This document shows positions 28,401 through 41,975 of a DNA stretch of 64,000 nt, piece by piece. The DNA is from Sinohyriopsis cumingii (taxonomy: Eukaryota; Mollusca; Bivalvia; Unionida; Unionidae), in assembly GCA_028554795.2 (NCBI GenBank), contig CM068824.1:157588789-157652788 (forward strand), in the 5' to 3' direction. Made by a program: the position numbers and the translations under genes. Below the pieces are notes generated by a model. The model made no database searches. It worked only from the letters and a program-made list of their open reading frames with translations, and had not been told where the DNA came from. Position 1 is the stretch's first letter, and every line of letters begins with the position of its first letter.

Positions 28401-31400
28401 AATATAAAATATAAACTGCACTAAAATAAAATTTAAATTCACTGTAAAAAAGCACATTGAAATGAAAGCAAATTAAGTATCTGAACAGTCTTTTTCTCTG
28501 TCTATCATTGAAAGTATAAATAAAAATATTTTGGAAATAAAAAGATATTAAAGACAGTCAAGTTTCAAAAGATTTGGCAGGAAAATGATTTCACTACAAT
28601 AAGCACATTAGGAAACTTAGATTTTATTTACTCAAGGAAAAGCAAAGTAAAGTGAATAATTGCTACTGAAAGGTATGTGTAATCAAATTCTCAAAAATGA
28701 CACCTATGGCAGAAAAGTCCATACTGAACACCTACATGATAGATATGACTTATTGTTCAAGCTATATGACTGGATAATTCATACTCACAGTAAAATTACT
28801 GCAATGCCACTTATTGCAACACAATTTATTTTGAACCAAAATAAAATTGGAAAACACAATTATAGCAAACGTTGAATTTTTTAGTTTCTCTAAAATAAAA
28901 GGATGAGAATATCAAAACATAAAATGATTGCTCTGCATTCTTTGAGCTTTTTATCTATTCAGATAGTGCACTTTCATAGCAATTTTTTTTTTAAAATCAG
29001 AATTCCAATTGTTGGGTGTTCTACAAATACATAGTACAGTTTCATAGCAAAAATATATTTTTAAAAATCAGAATTCCAATTGATGGGTGTCCTACAGATA
29101 CATAGATTTATCTTGCTTGATAATACACAAGTATACTAACATTGTTTGTAAAATAGAATACAGTTTAACATACACCCAATCATAATTTAGGAAAACATCC
29201 TCCACCTCCCAAATCTAGCCCTCTCCACCTCCCAATCTAGCCCTCTCCACCTCCCAATCTAGCCCTCTCCACCTCCCAAATCTAGCCCTCTCCACCTCCC
29301 AAATCAAGCCCTCTCCACCTCCCAATCTAGCCCTCTCAAGTCAAAAATCAAACTTGGCATGCTTCAGTCTGGCTTTTAATGGCACAGCAACACAAGCAAG
29401 CTATATAGTTCCAAGGCAACTGGACACACCACACTAGCTGACCTGGGCTTATCTGACCATTGGATTTGAACTGTACCCTTGGGATCACAAGTCTAGCATG
29501 CAAACCACTGAACCAAATTGACTCCTCCAAGCTAAAAAGATATTAACCAGATCTAAACTAACAGATACATCAACCACATACTCTGAATTGCTTAGCAACA
29601 AAAATCAACCACATAATCTGAATTGCTTAGCAACAAAAAGAAACATCAACCACATACTCTGAATTGCTTAGCAACAAAATTCAACCACATACTCTGAATT
29701 GCTTAGCAACAAAAAGATACATCAACTACATACTCTGAATTACTTAGCAACAAAAGTCCACTTGCCATTGCCAAGATACAAGTCACATAAAATGGTCTGT
29801 TTTTTAATTGCAAATCTGGCACCAAATCCTGCAAAGTGTCAATTACTATGGGAGCAGACAGCATGCTTTCTCAGGGAAGTAACTATGTGGAAGGCTTGAA
29901 AGCATGTGCACATAGTATAACTTGATAAGTATTAACAAAGAAATATCTTTTATTCGTAAAACAGGTTTAAATTCCTTACATAATCATAAGCAAGTTATTG
30001 TTCTCCTAATGTATTTTATGATCAGGTAATGTACTTGAAGATACTGGAGGATTAGAGAAAATAACAATTAAATGAACTAGTGTTGCATTCCATATTCCAG
30101 AACTTTAAAAAAAAAAGAAATTCTGGGAGGAGACTCACCTTAGCACCAGTGCCAAGCTTCTCTAAAAAGAATGATGCTTCATAGTTGCGTGAGAATTTCC
30201 TTTTGTCCATATCAAACTCCTTCTCAAAGATGACATCTCTCAGCATCGCCTTCACCTCCTGGTTGGCCGAGTCAGAACTTTCCCGAAGGTTGGTCAGATG
30301 TGTCCACACAAATGAGCTCACCTGGTTCACCTCCTCTGTGGCTAATGTGCTGTGGACCTGACTGATAATGTATTTGCTGGGACATTTCATTGCAGCCAAG
30401 TAAGCTGCAATACGCAGCTCTGAATCCTCACCACTATTTCTGAACAAGGCCATCAAGTTGTTTCTCTGTAATATTAAAATGTATCTCTTTTCAAGACAAG
30501 AAACATTCAACAAACCCGTGAAAAGTCTATATGATGATTTCTCCTTCTGAAAAACTCCCAAAGCATAACCTTTCCCAATTACAAAAACAGTTTGGAAATT
30601 CTTATTTAATCTGCCAACTTTAGACCTGTACTCTAAATTCTGATTAACTCTAAACTAAGACCCATTCTTCCTCTACTAAAATGATAGAAGTGGTAAGTTA
30701 TACTGTGAATGCATACATATCCATATAAATAGTTATGTCTATCCACATAAATGCATACCTATCCACATAAATGCATACCTATCCACATAAATAGTAATGT
30801 CTATCCACGTAAATATTATACCTATCCACATAAATAGTTATGTCTATCACATAAATGCATACCTATCCACATAAACAGTTATACCTATCCACATAAACAG
30901 TTATACCTATCCACATAAATATTATCCCTATCCATATAAATAGTTATGTCTATCCACATAAATGCATACCTATCCACATAAATGCATACCTATCCACATA
31001 AATAGTAATGTCTATCCACGTAAATATTATACCTATCCATATAAATAGTTATGTCTATCCACATAAATGCATACCTATCCACATAAAGTTATACCTATCC
31101 ACATAAACAGTTATATCTATCCACATAAATATTATACCTACCCATATAAATAGTTATGTCTATCCACATAAATGCATACCTATCCACATAATAAATGCAT
31201 ACCTATCCACATAAATAGTAATGTCTATCCACGTAAATATTATACCTATCCATATAAATAGTTATGTCTATCCACATAAGTGCATACCTATTCATATAAA
31301 TAGTAATGTCTATCCACGTAAATATTATACCTATCCACATAAATAGTTATGTCTATCCACATAAATATTATACCTGTCCACATAAATAGCTATAGTATTG

Positions 31401-34400
31401 ACCTTTGTGCTACCACTTCTCTCTCTCAAATTGGTATTGTTATAAGTTCACACCAGAAGCCAATGAAAGATCAAAAACTGAACCCAGAATACATGAGGAA
31501 TGAATGACAAGAAAAAAGTCTTCAATAGGCAGTAAATAACTATTTCATTCTTGCTACAAGCCATTAAATATAATCTGCCAACAAGTAATTCTTCTTTCAT
31601 AAAAACAAACAAGACCCTCCACCAATTTAAATATTAATACAAATGTTATTCATTTACAAAATCAATAAAACAGATGAATTGACAATACACCAAATTTCTG
31701 AAATAAATGCATTCTTATAACACACGCTGCTAACTCAAGAGATGAACAAGTATATAATGTGTTTGTTAAAGGAATAAATTTCTATGATCCTATTTCTATA
31801 CTTCCTACAAGTCCATGCATGCCTGTCGACAGTGTGAATAAGAAACCTCTGAGAATATAAGGTGTGTATACATTCCTCCAATTTCAAAAGCTTGAATGCT
31901 TTCACCATTGTTGGTCAAGACAGTATCCATAAACATTAGTTTTCCTCACAAATATTTTACATCTTTCTTTCCTCATTACAAATGCTGCCATTTTTACCTA
32001 TTAACAACCTCTTTTAATGGTTTATTTTCCACTGCAATTGTCTTTTACACAATATACCATTCTATCATACTGATAATCAAGTATTTTTCTTCCTGCTTTT
32101 GTCCATACAAAAACCCATTAAAAATGTTATGTTATAAACTCATTTTTTCCTGAATTATGCCATATAATTCAAAAAGGCAGTTTTCACTACAAGTTTTCAA
32201 TAATTCCACAAAATCTGGAATGGTTGTCATCTCTGCTTACCACAAATATCTTGTAATTATAAATGATATTGCTCTATGCAATGTTGCTAGATGTTGTATC
32301 CCAACTGATTTGAACTTTATGTGATGATGCCAAGTGATATTTAAAATGGTATACGTTATTACTAATTTCATCAATCTCCATTCCATGGAACACAAATCTG
32401 ACATCCTGTTTATTACGTAACTGCCAAGAATGTGACCTTTCTTGGTATTATGTCACAGTGTAACATGATGACTGTGACACAGTCATATGTTTCTGTTATG
32501 CAAAAACATATCAAAATGGACTTAGTATCACAATTAATTTAGTATCAGACATTAATGGACATAGCATCACAAATTAATAAACTTAGTATATACATTAATG
32601 CTTACATCTGCTCCACAAGACATTCTGCGGAAAGCCTCTACAGCTGCCACCCTGATATCCATGGGATTCTTGGTGTTACTGATGCAGCTGTACAGGGTGG
32701 GTATTGATGTTTGTGCATGACCGATGTTTCCAATAGCACGTAAGGCAAGCATTACCTGTGTGATATAGGTAAGAATATGTAGATATGTGAACAGTTCAAA
32801 CACCATCATTTTACCTAAAATTACAAATCAGTAAAGTATGGTCACTGAATCTTTTTTAAAATGATAATGACTTTAAAGTGATAATGACTTTAAAATGATG
32901 ATGACTTTAAATAATAACTTTAAAATGACAATGACTTTAAAATGATGATGATTTTAAAGTAATAATGAGCTTAAAATGATAATGACTTTAAAGTAATAAT
33001 GACTTAAAAATGATGAGGACTTTAAATTAATAATGACTTTAAAATGATAATGACTTTAAAGTGATAATGACTTTAAAATGATGATGATTTTAAAGTAATA
33101 ACGAGTTTAAAATGATAATGACTTTAAAGTAATAATAACTTAAAATGACAATGACTTTAAAGTAATGACTTTAAAATGATGATGACTTTACATTAATAAT
33201 GACTTAAAAATGATGATGACTTTAAAGTAATAATCACTTAAAAATAATGACTTTACAGTAATGATTTAAACTGATGATGACTTTAAAGTAATAATCACTT
33301 AAAAATGATGACTTTAAAGTAATGATTTAAATTTATAATGTCTTTAAAGTAATGACTTTAAAATGATCATGACTTTAAAGTAATAATGACTTAAAAATGA
33401 CGATGACTTTAAAGTATTAATTACTTAAAAATGATGTCTTTAAAGTAATGATGAATTTAGAATGATAATGTCTCTAAAGTAATGATGACTTTAAAATGAC
33501 AATGACTTTAAAATGACAATGACCGTGAAGAATAGAATTAAATATGTACTAAAGGTAAGAAAGTTAGATAATAAAAACTTATAATGTTTCAAAACAAAGA
33601 GATTGAATTCAATCATATATGCCTGTTTTGAAAGATTACATATTGAAAATTTTATATCAAGAGTTTGAAAAAATGGAGTCCAATCAGTTTTCAAAAACTA
33701 GTACCTTTGCTAACTAATGTACGCATTGGGTACTGACCAGTGAAGAAAAAAATTAAAGACAAGGTTTCTATAATGGAGTGATAGTAAATTACAGTTTGAT
33801 GATTGTTGTTGACAAGACATCTGGAGCCAATCTTCTCAGTAATAAGGGATACAACAGACTGGACAGCAGTTTCTCCCTCACAATTGGGGTTGGCCTGGCA
33901 GAAGGTGTGGACCAGAGTGGACAATGGCAGGAAAGCTTTACTGCTTAGAGATGGAAGGCCTAGAAGATTCTGAAGCAAAACAATTACATATATGCTAATT
34001 TAATGTAAGACAGGTAATTCAAAAATATACTGTACTTTTGTTCTTCAAAAATTTATTTTAAGGTATCCTCTGCTACAATTAGTTAGTTTCAATAAAATGT
34101 ATTGAACAATATTAAACAAATATTGGAAATGAAAATCTTAGAAAAAATTACTATAATTCATCTGAGACTATTCTGCAACTTTACGGAATAACGATGCTCT
34201 GCTTCCTGTCCTTTCTTGCTAGCATTCAAAGGCATGAACACAAATGTTTGGGGGAAGGAGGTAGAGATCAAGCTTTAGTTTTGTACCCCAACTGCTTTGA
34301 CATTATGGGGTTTGGTCTATACCTGTACTTCAACAAGGATTTCCCGTGTTGGATGGTGAATAAAGGCCAGAGACATCAGCCACATCTCAGCTTCTACACC

Positions 34401-37400
34401 ACTAACTTCATTAGATCTAATCATCTCCTGCATCAAACCAATGGCTCCCTCTGTTCCCAGCATAGGAAGAGCATCACGGAAGAATTTTCTGAAACAAACA
34501 CACATCTTTGTTGATTGTAAATGATAAATCTGAGAATATACATACAAAGAATCCTCCCTTGCAGCTTCATCTACCAGAAATTTAAAGTCTTTTCTAAGTC
34601 TGTTTTGCCCAAATAAAGTCAATCAATCTCTCCAAGAGTTCCTTACATTCTACTCCATTTACACTGATCCATGTAGTAGTGCTTTGTAACAATCTTATAA
34701 AATGCAAACTGAGATTTATAGTTAATGTTCGCATCAATTCAATTCATCCTTCAATATTAATATTTGCTTTGTTAATTACAAAATGTAAAATAGATCAATT
34801 ACATTTATGACAAATTATTCAATGCATTATTAAGCAGAGCTGTAAACAGCACCTTGTAGCCCACCATTTTCTACGTTATTAAATGTTGGTGTGTTCCAGA
34901 TCAAGTTCAAACACCTCACAGTTGGTGACGGTTGACAGAATCAAAGAGAATAGAGGACAAAGAACTCTGAGTGAAACTGATATTCTTACTTTAAACTTTC
35001 TGAATCCAGTGGAACTAACATATCTCCAATTGAACATTAAACCCTAGCATGTGTTAATACCTATGGACCATTAAACCCTAGCATGTGTTAATACCTATGG
35101 ACCATTAAACCCTAGCACGTGTTAATACATATGGAACATTAAACCCTAGCATGTGTTAATACCTATGGACCATTAAACCCTAGCACGTGTTAATACATAT
35201 GGAACATTAAACCCTAGCATGTGTTAATACATATGGAACATTAAACCCTAACATGTGTTAATACCTATGGACCATTAAACTTATCATGTGTTAATACATA
35301 TGGAACATTAAACCATAACATGTGTTAATACATATGGAACATTAAACCCTAACATGTGTTAATACCTATGGACCATTAAGCCCTCACATGTGTTAATACA
35401 TATGGAACATTAAACCCTAGCATGTGTTAATACATATGGAACATTAAACCCTAGCATGTGTTAATACCTATGGACCATTAAACCCTAACATGTGTTAATA
35501 CCTATTCACCATTAAACCCTCACATGTATTAATACCTATGAACCATTAAACACTAGCATGTGTTAATACATATGGACCATTTAACCCTAACATGTGTTAA
35601 TACCTATGGACCATTAAACCCTCACATGTGTTAATATATATGGACCATTAAACCCTAGCATGTGTTAATACATATGGACCATTAAACCCTAGCATATGTT
35701 AATACCTATGGACCATTAAACCCTAACATGTGTTAATACATATGGAACATTAAACCCTAACATGTGTTAATACCTATGGACCATTAAACCCAAGCATGTG
35801 TTAATACATATGGAACATTAAACCCTAGCATGTGTTAATACCTATGGACCATTAAACCCTAACATGTGTTAATACCTATGGACCATTAAACCCTAACATG
35901 TGTTAATACCTATGGACCATTAAACCCTAACATGTGTTAATACCTATGGACCATTAAACCCTAGCATGTGTTAATACATATGGACCTTAAACCTTAACAT
36001 GTGTTAATACCTATGGACCATTAAACCCTAACACATGTTAATACCTATGGACCAATTAAACTCTAACATGTGTTAATACCTATGGACCATTAAGCCCTAA
36101 CATGTGTTGATAAATGGAAACTTACTGAGTTCTGTCTGCATTATTTGGACAGAAAAATGGCTCTTTTATCTCAGTGAACAAACTGCGCAGAGAAGACTTG
36201 TCCATTTTTTTCATGATGTAGACCAGCTCTGCAAAGTCTTGTGGAGTCTCAGAACGAATGTCCTGCTCTGTACTCTTACAGATCTCTTCCAGTTTATTCT
36301 TGGCATCTATGACTCCTGCAGTGGCTGGAATCTCGCCATGAGTGTGCTCAAACAGGAGATTACTTCGTCGGCTGATTAAATCTGTTAAAAGAAAAATGTT
36401 TTCATAGATCAAACACTACCTAAATAACCAAAATTTTATAAGGTAAAATTCTTGCCAAACTTTGATATACTTAAAAAGAAACATTTTTTGTTAAGTCAGC
36501 TATCTTTTTTTTGCATAACATATAACAGAGTGAATGTGATTTTCTTAAAAGTCTTCATCCTACACAAATGGAAGAAAAGCTTCTCATATTTTGCAAGCAG
36601 GGGACACCACTCTTAAAGGATGGTCAAAGAACAGCAATCAGGAAAGTTTAAGTATAATTAATGCATTTAAAACTTTTTGTAATGTACATCAAAGTCAAAA
36701 CAACTAAAACAACTCAAAAACCTGTAACTTAGATGTTACAAATTTATGTGACCTCTGAGATGAAGGAAACAGGAGAACTAGAAGGAAACCTCGATTATAT
36801 CTTGCCTTGATAATAACACCAATCATTCTTGTTGGCAGTTTACTTCCTGTCCTCTATACTTGCTGGGTGCCTTGTTAAAATAACTGATGCACATTATAAG
36901 TAAAACTACTTACAAGATGTTGAACTTATTAGAAGTAAACAGGTTTGTGGACTGACATAGGGATTAAGCTTTTAAATGTATGTATGCCACGTCTTAAATA
37001 AGTTATGTCACCACATTGTAAATGCATAAGTTACTGCAGGTCTTTGACTCCATTTTACACATAACTATGTGAAATCTTGTCAAATGCTGAATTTCAAGGC
37101 TGTTAAAACTTTCTGACTTTCAGTTCTTCTCTGCTATTAGCTCATGAATATTCAAAGCAATAACTTCCCAAATAGTTTTGAAGATAACTACATGGTTGTT
37201 TTTTTTTTCTTCTCCAAAAATGAAAATGGAAAGCAATGTACATTACGTGCCAATATCAATAAAAGCCTGAACTTACCTTCCATTCGTTTTTTTTTTACAA
37301 TCTTAAGCAAAGTCTTTTGGCTTATTACAAAGATATACTTCCAATGGAAATATCAATGAGATATAGGGCATGGACTAACTCTATCAACATTCCTAGAGAT

Positions 37401-40400
37401 GGATATCAATTTGGTAGGGCATGGACTAACTCTATCAACATTCCTAGAGATGGATATCAATTTGGTAGGGCATGGACTAACTCTATCAACATTCCTAGAG
37501 ATGAATATCAATTTGGTAGGGCATGGACTAACTCTATCAACATTCCTAGAAATGGATATCAATTTGGTAGGGCATGGACTAACTCTATCAACATTCCTAG
37601 AGATGGATATCAATTTGGAAGGGCATGCACTAACTCTATCAACATTTCTAGAGATGGATATCAATTTGGTAGGGCATGGACTAACTCTATCAACATTCCA
37701 GGAGATGAATATCAATTTGGTAGGGCATGGACTAACTCTATCAACATTCCTAGAAATGGATATCAATTTGGTAGGGCATGAACTAACTCTATCAACATTC
37801 CTAGAGATGGATATCAATTTGGTAGGGCATGGACTAACTCTATCAACATTTCTAGAGATGGATATCAATTTGGTAGGGCATGGACTAACTCTATCAACAT
37901 TCCTAGAAATGGATATCAATTTGGTAGGGCATGGACTAACTCTATCAACATTCCTAGAAATGGATATCAATTTGGTAGGGCATGGACTAACTCTATCAAC
38001 ATTCCTAGAGATGGATATCAATTTGGTAGGGCATGGACTAACTCTATCAGCATTCCTAGAGACGGATATCAATAAAAGCTTGATCTTACCTTCCATTCAT
38101 TTATTATACAATACTAAGCAAAGTCTTTTGGCTTATTTCAAAGATCTATTTCCAGTTGAAATATCAATGAGAATTACTCATTTGGCATTGAATCACACAC
38201 AAACACACACACACACACACACACACATGCACATTCAAATGTTGAGGATCTCTGTAAAGTGATTTCTGAGTTATGAGCAATGGGCCACATTGCCACACCT
38301 TAGAGGTGAGTAAAATTTTGTGCACATATAATGACCACTTTCAATCATAACCCATGGTTTCCAAATGGTACAGAAGAAATTACACAACAAACAAGTGTTC
38401 CCACCCACCTCGATCACCGCTGCCCAAGGGATGGACATAATTCAGAAAATGCTGTCCACATCTACAGACTACTCCTGACCATATCCCAAGGTTTCAAGTC
38501 TCTATGTTCAGTAGTGTCCAACAGTATCCAATAGTGCTGTTCCAATTATCGATTATAATCAATCATCAGTTGGTTGAGCGAACCAATAAGATAATCGATT
38601 GTAAAACTCTATAAGTGATTGTGCGGAATGGGAGATTACTACTATTTATATGCATACAAAATATAAAGGTTAGTAAACTCCAGGGTAAATGGTAAGCTGT
38701 ACAGCTGTAGAGCACTCCCTATCCAATATAAATGTTAGTAAACTCCAGGGTAAATGGTAAGTTGTACAGCTGTACAGCACTTCCTATCCAATATAAAGGT
38801 TAGTAAACTCCAGGGTAAATGGTAAGCTGTACAGCACTTCCTATCCAATATAATTGATCTGAATTATCATACTCTGTAACTGCAAACTTAATAAGAACAT
38901 ATAGTTGAGATTACACAATTTTGCTGTTAAATTGTAGAGTTAATTTTTATTTTAAAAAAATTGGGTGATTTGTTTCTGTTCAAATGTGAAATTCTTTATA
39001 GTATTCGTAAATAAAGAAAACCTTGTCCTTCTTTACTATAAATGATAGACACATCGCATATGAATGAAAGGGTTTGGGGGGGACCTGCAACAGGTTTTCA
39101 GTAATATGAAACTCATCAGCCATAAAAAGTTGCTTTCAAGCTGTAGAACAAAAATAACATATTAGTTATAAAAATTTAAAAAAATTATCATATCAAAGTA
39201 TACATGTCATTAAAAGAGATTACTCCTGACATTTATTAATATTTTGAACTCTTGTGCAAAGATATAACTGTATAACAAACAAAAAATAAAATTTGCTCTT
39301 AGCAACTGATTGTAAGTTGGTAAAGTGGAACCGATCATCGATTGTGAAATTCTGACTGATTCCCATTACAATTGTCCAGTGATGTGTGCAACATTACCAA
39401 TGCATGAAGGCTGGAGCACGTAATGCACTGGGATAATGATTTAAACCAAACCTACAGATCACCCATGAAATAGGTTAACTAAATTTTAAATCAAATCCTG
39501 TTTCTCAAGTCCTATGCATTAAAAACTCAGAGCCCACCCTTCTCTGTTGATGATACTGTCGACGTCTCCCTGATCAAGGTCAGTTTCTGAGTGATCTCGG
39601 TAGCAGCACCACTGTTCTCTTTCGAGAAAGGTCGGAACATGTGTGTCTCATGACACTGCACCTCCTTCAGCTGGCCAGAGGAGGCAATTGTCTGCTCACA
39701 AAGGATTGTGCTCTTCAGGAGGGGAAGTGACCTCAAGTTCTGAAACAAAAGTACACATTTCAGTGCAGTAAAGGTCATCTGTCCCTGCATTCACAAAATC
39801 CTCATTTTGTATTCACACTCACACTCTATGTTTAATGATTGGGCTTTGTATGTATAAAGATTTAAAACTGAAATTAACACATATGGAGTTACATCAGATT
39901 CCGAGAATGTGGATTGCATAATATTCTGACATTTATGATGCTTCTGAATGACCAACATCTATGTTTTTGTGTTTACTTAACGCATGACTTGGATAATGTC
40001 AGTTGGGGAGTGGTTATGTTGAAATGGTACTTAAGGCATGACTTGCATAATGTCAAATTGGGGAACGGTTATGTTGAAATGCTACTTAAGGCATGACTTG
40101 GATAATGTCAAATTGGGGAATGGTTATGTTCAAATGCTACTTAAGGCACAACTTGGATAATGTCAGATGGGGAACGGTTATGTTCAAATGCTACTTAAGG
40201 CACAACTTGGATAATGTCAGATGGGGAACAGTTATGTTGAAATGCTACTTAAGGCACAACTTGGATAATGTCAGATGGGGAACAGTTATGTTGAAATGCT
40301 ACTTAAGGCACAACTTGGATAATGTCAAATTGGGGAACGGTTATGTTCAAATGCTCTTAAGGCACGACTTGGATAATGTCAAATTGGGGAACGGTTATGT

Positions 40401-41932
40401 TGAAATGCTACTTAGGGCATGACTTGGATAATGTCAGATGGGGAATGGTTATGTTCAAATGCTACTTAAGGCATGACTTGGATAATGTTAGATGGGGAAC
40501 GGTTATGTTCAACTGCTACTTAGGGCATGACTTGGATAATGTCAGATGGGGAATGGTTATGTTCAAATGCTACTTAAGGCATGGCTTGGACAATGTCAGC
40601 TAGGGAACAGTTACGTTGAAATGCTACTTAAGGCACAACTTGGATAATGTCAGATGGGGAACAGTTATGTTGAAATGCTACTTAAGGCACAACTTGGATA
40701 ATGTCAGCAAGGGAACAGTTATGTTGAAATGCTACTTAAGGCACAACTTGGATAATGTCAGATGGGGAACAGTTATGTTGAAATGCTACTTAAGGCACAA
40801 CTTGGATAATGTCAGCTAGGGAACAGTTATGTTGAAATGCTACTTAAGGCACAACTTGGATAATGTCAGCTAGGGAACAGTTATGTTGAAATGCTACTTA
40901 AGGCACAACTTGGATAATGTCAGCAAGGGAACAGTTATGTTGAAATGCTACTTAAGGCACAACTTGGATAATGCCAGATGGGGAACGGTTATGTTCAAAT
41001 GCTACTTAAGGCACAACTTGGATAATGTCAACTGGGGAACAGTTATGTTCAAATGCTACTTAAGGCACAACTTGGATAATGTCAACTGGTGAACAGTTAT
41101 GTTCAAATGCTACTTAAGGCACAACTTGGATAATGTCAGCAAGGGAACAGTTATGTTGAAATGCTACTTAAGGCACAACTTGGATAATGTCAACTGGGGA
41201 ACAGTTATGTTCAAATGCTACTTAAGGCACAACTTGGATAATGTCAGTTAGGGAACGGTTATGTTCAAATGCTACTTAAGGCACAACTTGGATAATGTCA
41301 GATGGGGAACGGTTATGTTCAAATGCTACTTAGGGCATGGATTGGATATTGTCAGTTGAGTAATAGTTATGTTCAAATTCAACTTAAGGCATGACTTGGA
41401 TAATGTCAGTTGAGGAACAGTTATGTTCAAATGCTATACTGTTGGCTACTGTACTAACATCATGAGCCAAAATGTGCAAGAAATAATTGATTTCATCTTG
41501 GGTTAGCTATTTATTCACTATGTGAACAGTGAATATCCCATTGTATACAGGACAATATAGCCTGAACTAAGACATCGTACTTTCCTTCTTTCAAAAGTAG
41601 AAACTTACGAAATCACCCTCAGTTTGATTCAGATGCTTCTTTAAAGCCCTCACAATCAACTGAAAACACCCTTGAGGTAAAGGGTACAACAAGGAAATTT
41701 GCTTCACACCAAGGGCTAATTCCCCATGAGCAGGGGCATGTTCTTAGGAATGAAAGCAAAGCCATCTTAAGTGAAGCTGAACCACTGCAAAAAAAGGCAT
41801 CGCAATGACCATGCATGATGTAGCTAGAATGGATAAGAAGTAGGTTTTGTGCGAGAAGTCTGCCAAGAAGGTTTTAGACAGGTTCAAAAGATGATTTATT
41901 TAGCCATGTCAGTACCTATGTTAGATTAAATG

Positions 41933-41975
<43 letters not shown>

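Noticed and set aside
35030..36112. Possible interstitial telomere (AACCCTAA words)
   Set aside because: AAACCCTA occurs once per 34-bp unit and is not itself tandem, so it is not a telomeric repeat.
37353..38262. Overlapping 247- and 287-codon frames on opposite strands
   Set aside because: Produced by the 51-bp array. Both strands are open over the same bases and there is no domain, start context or splice support.
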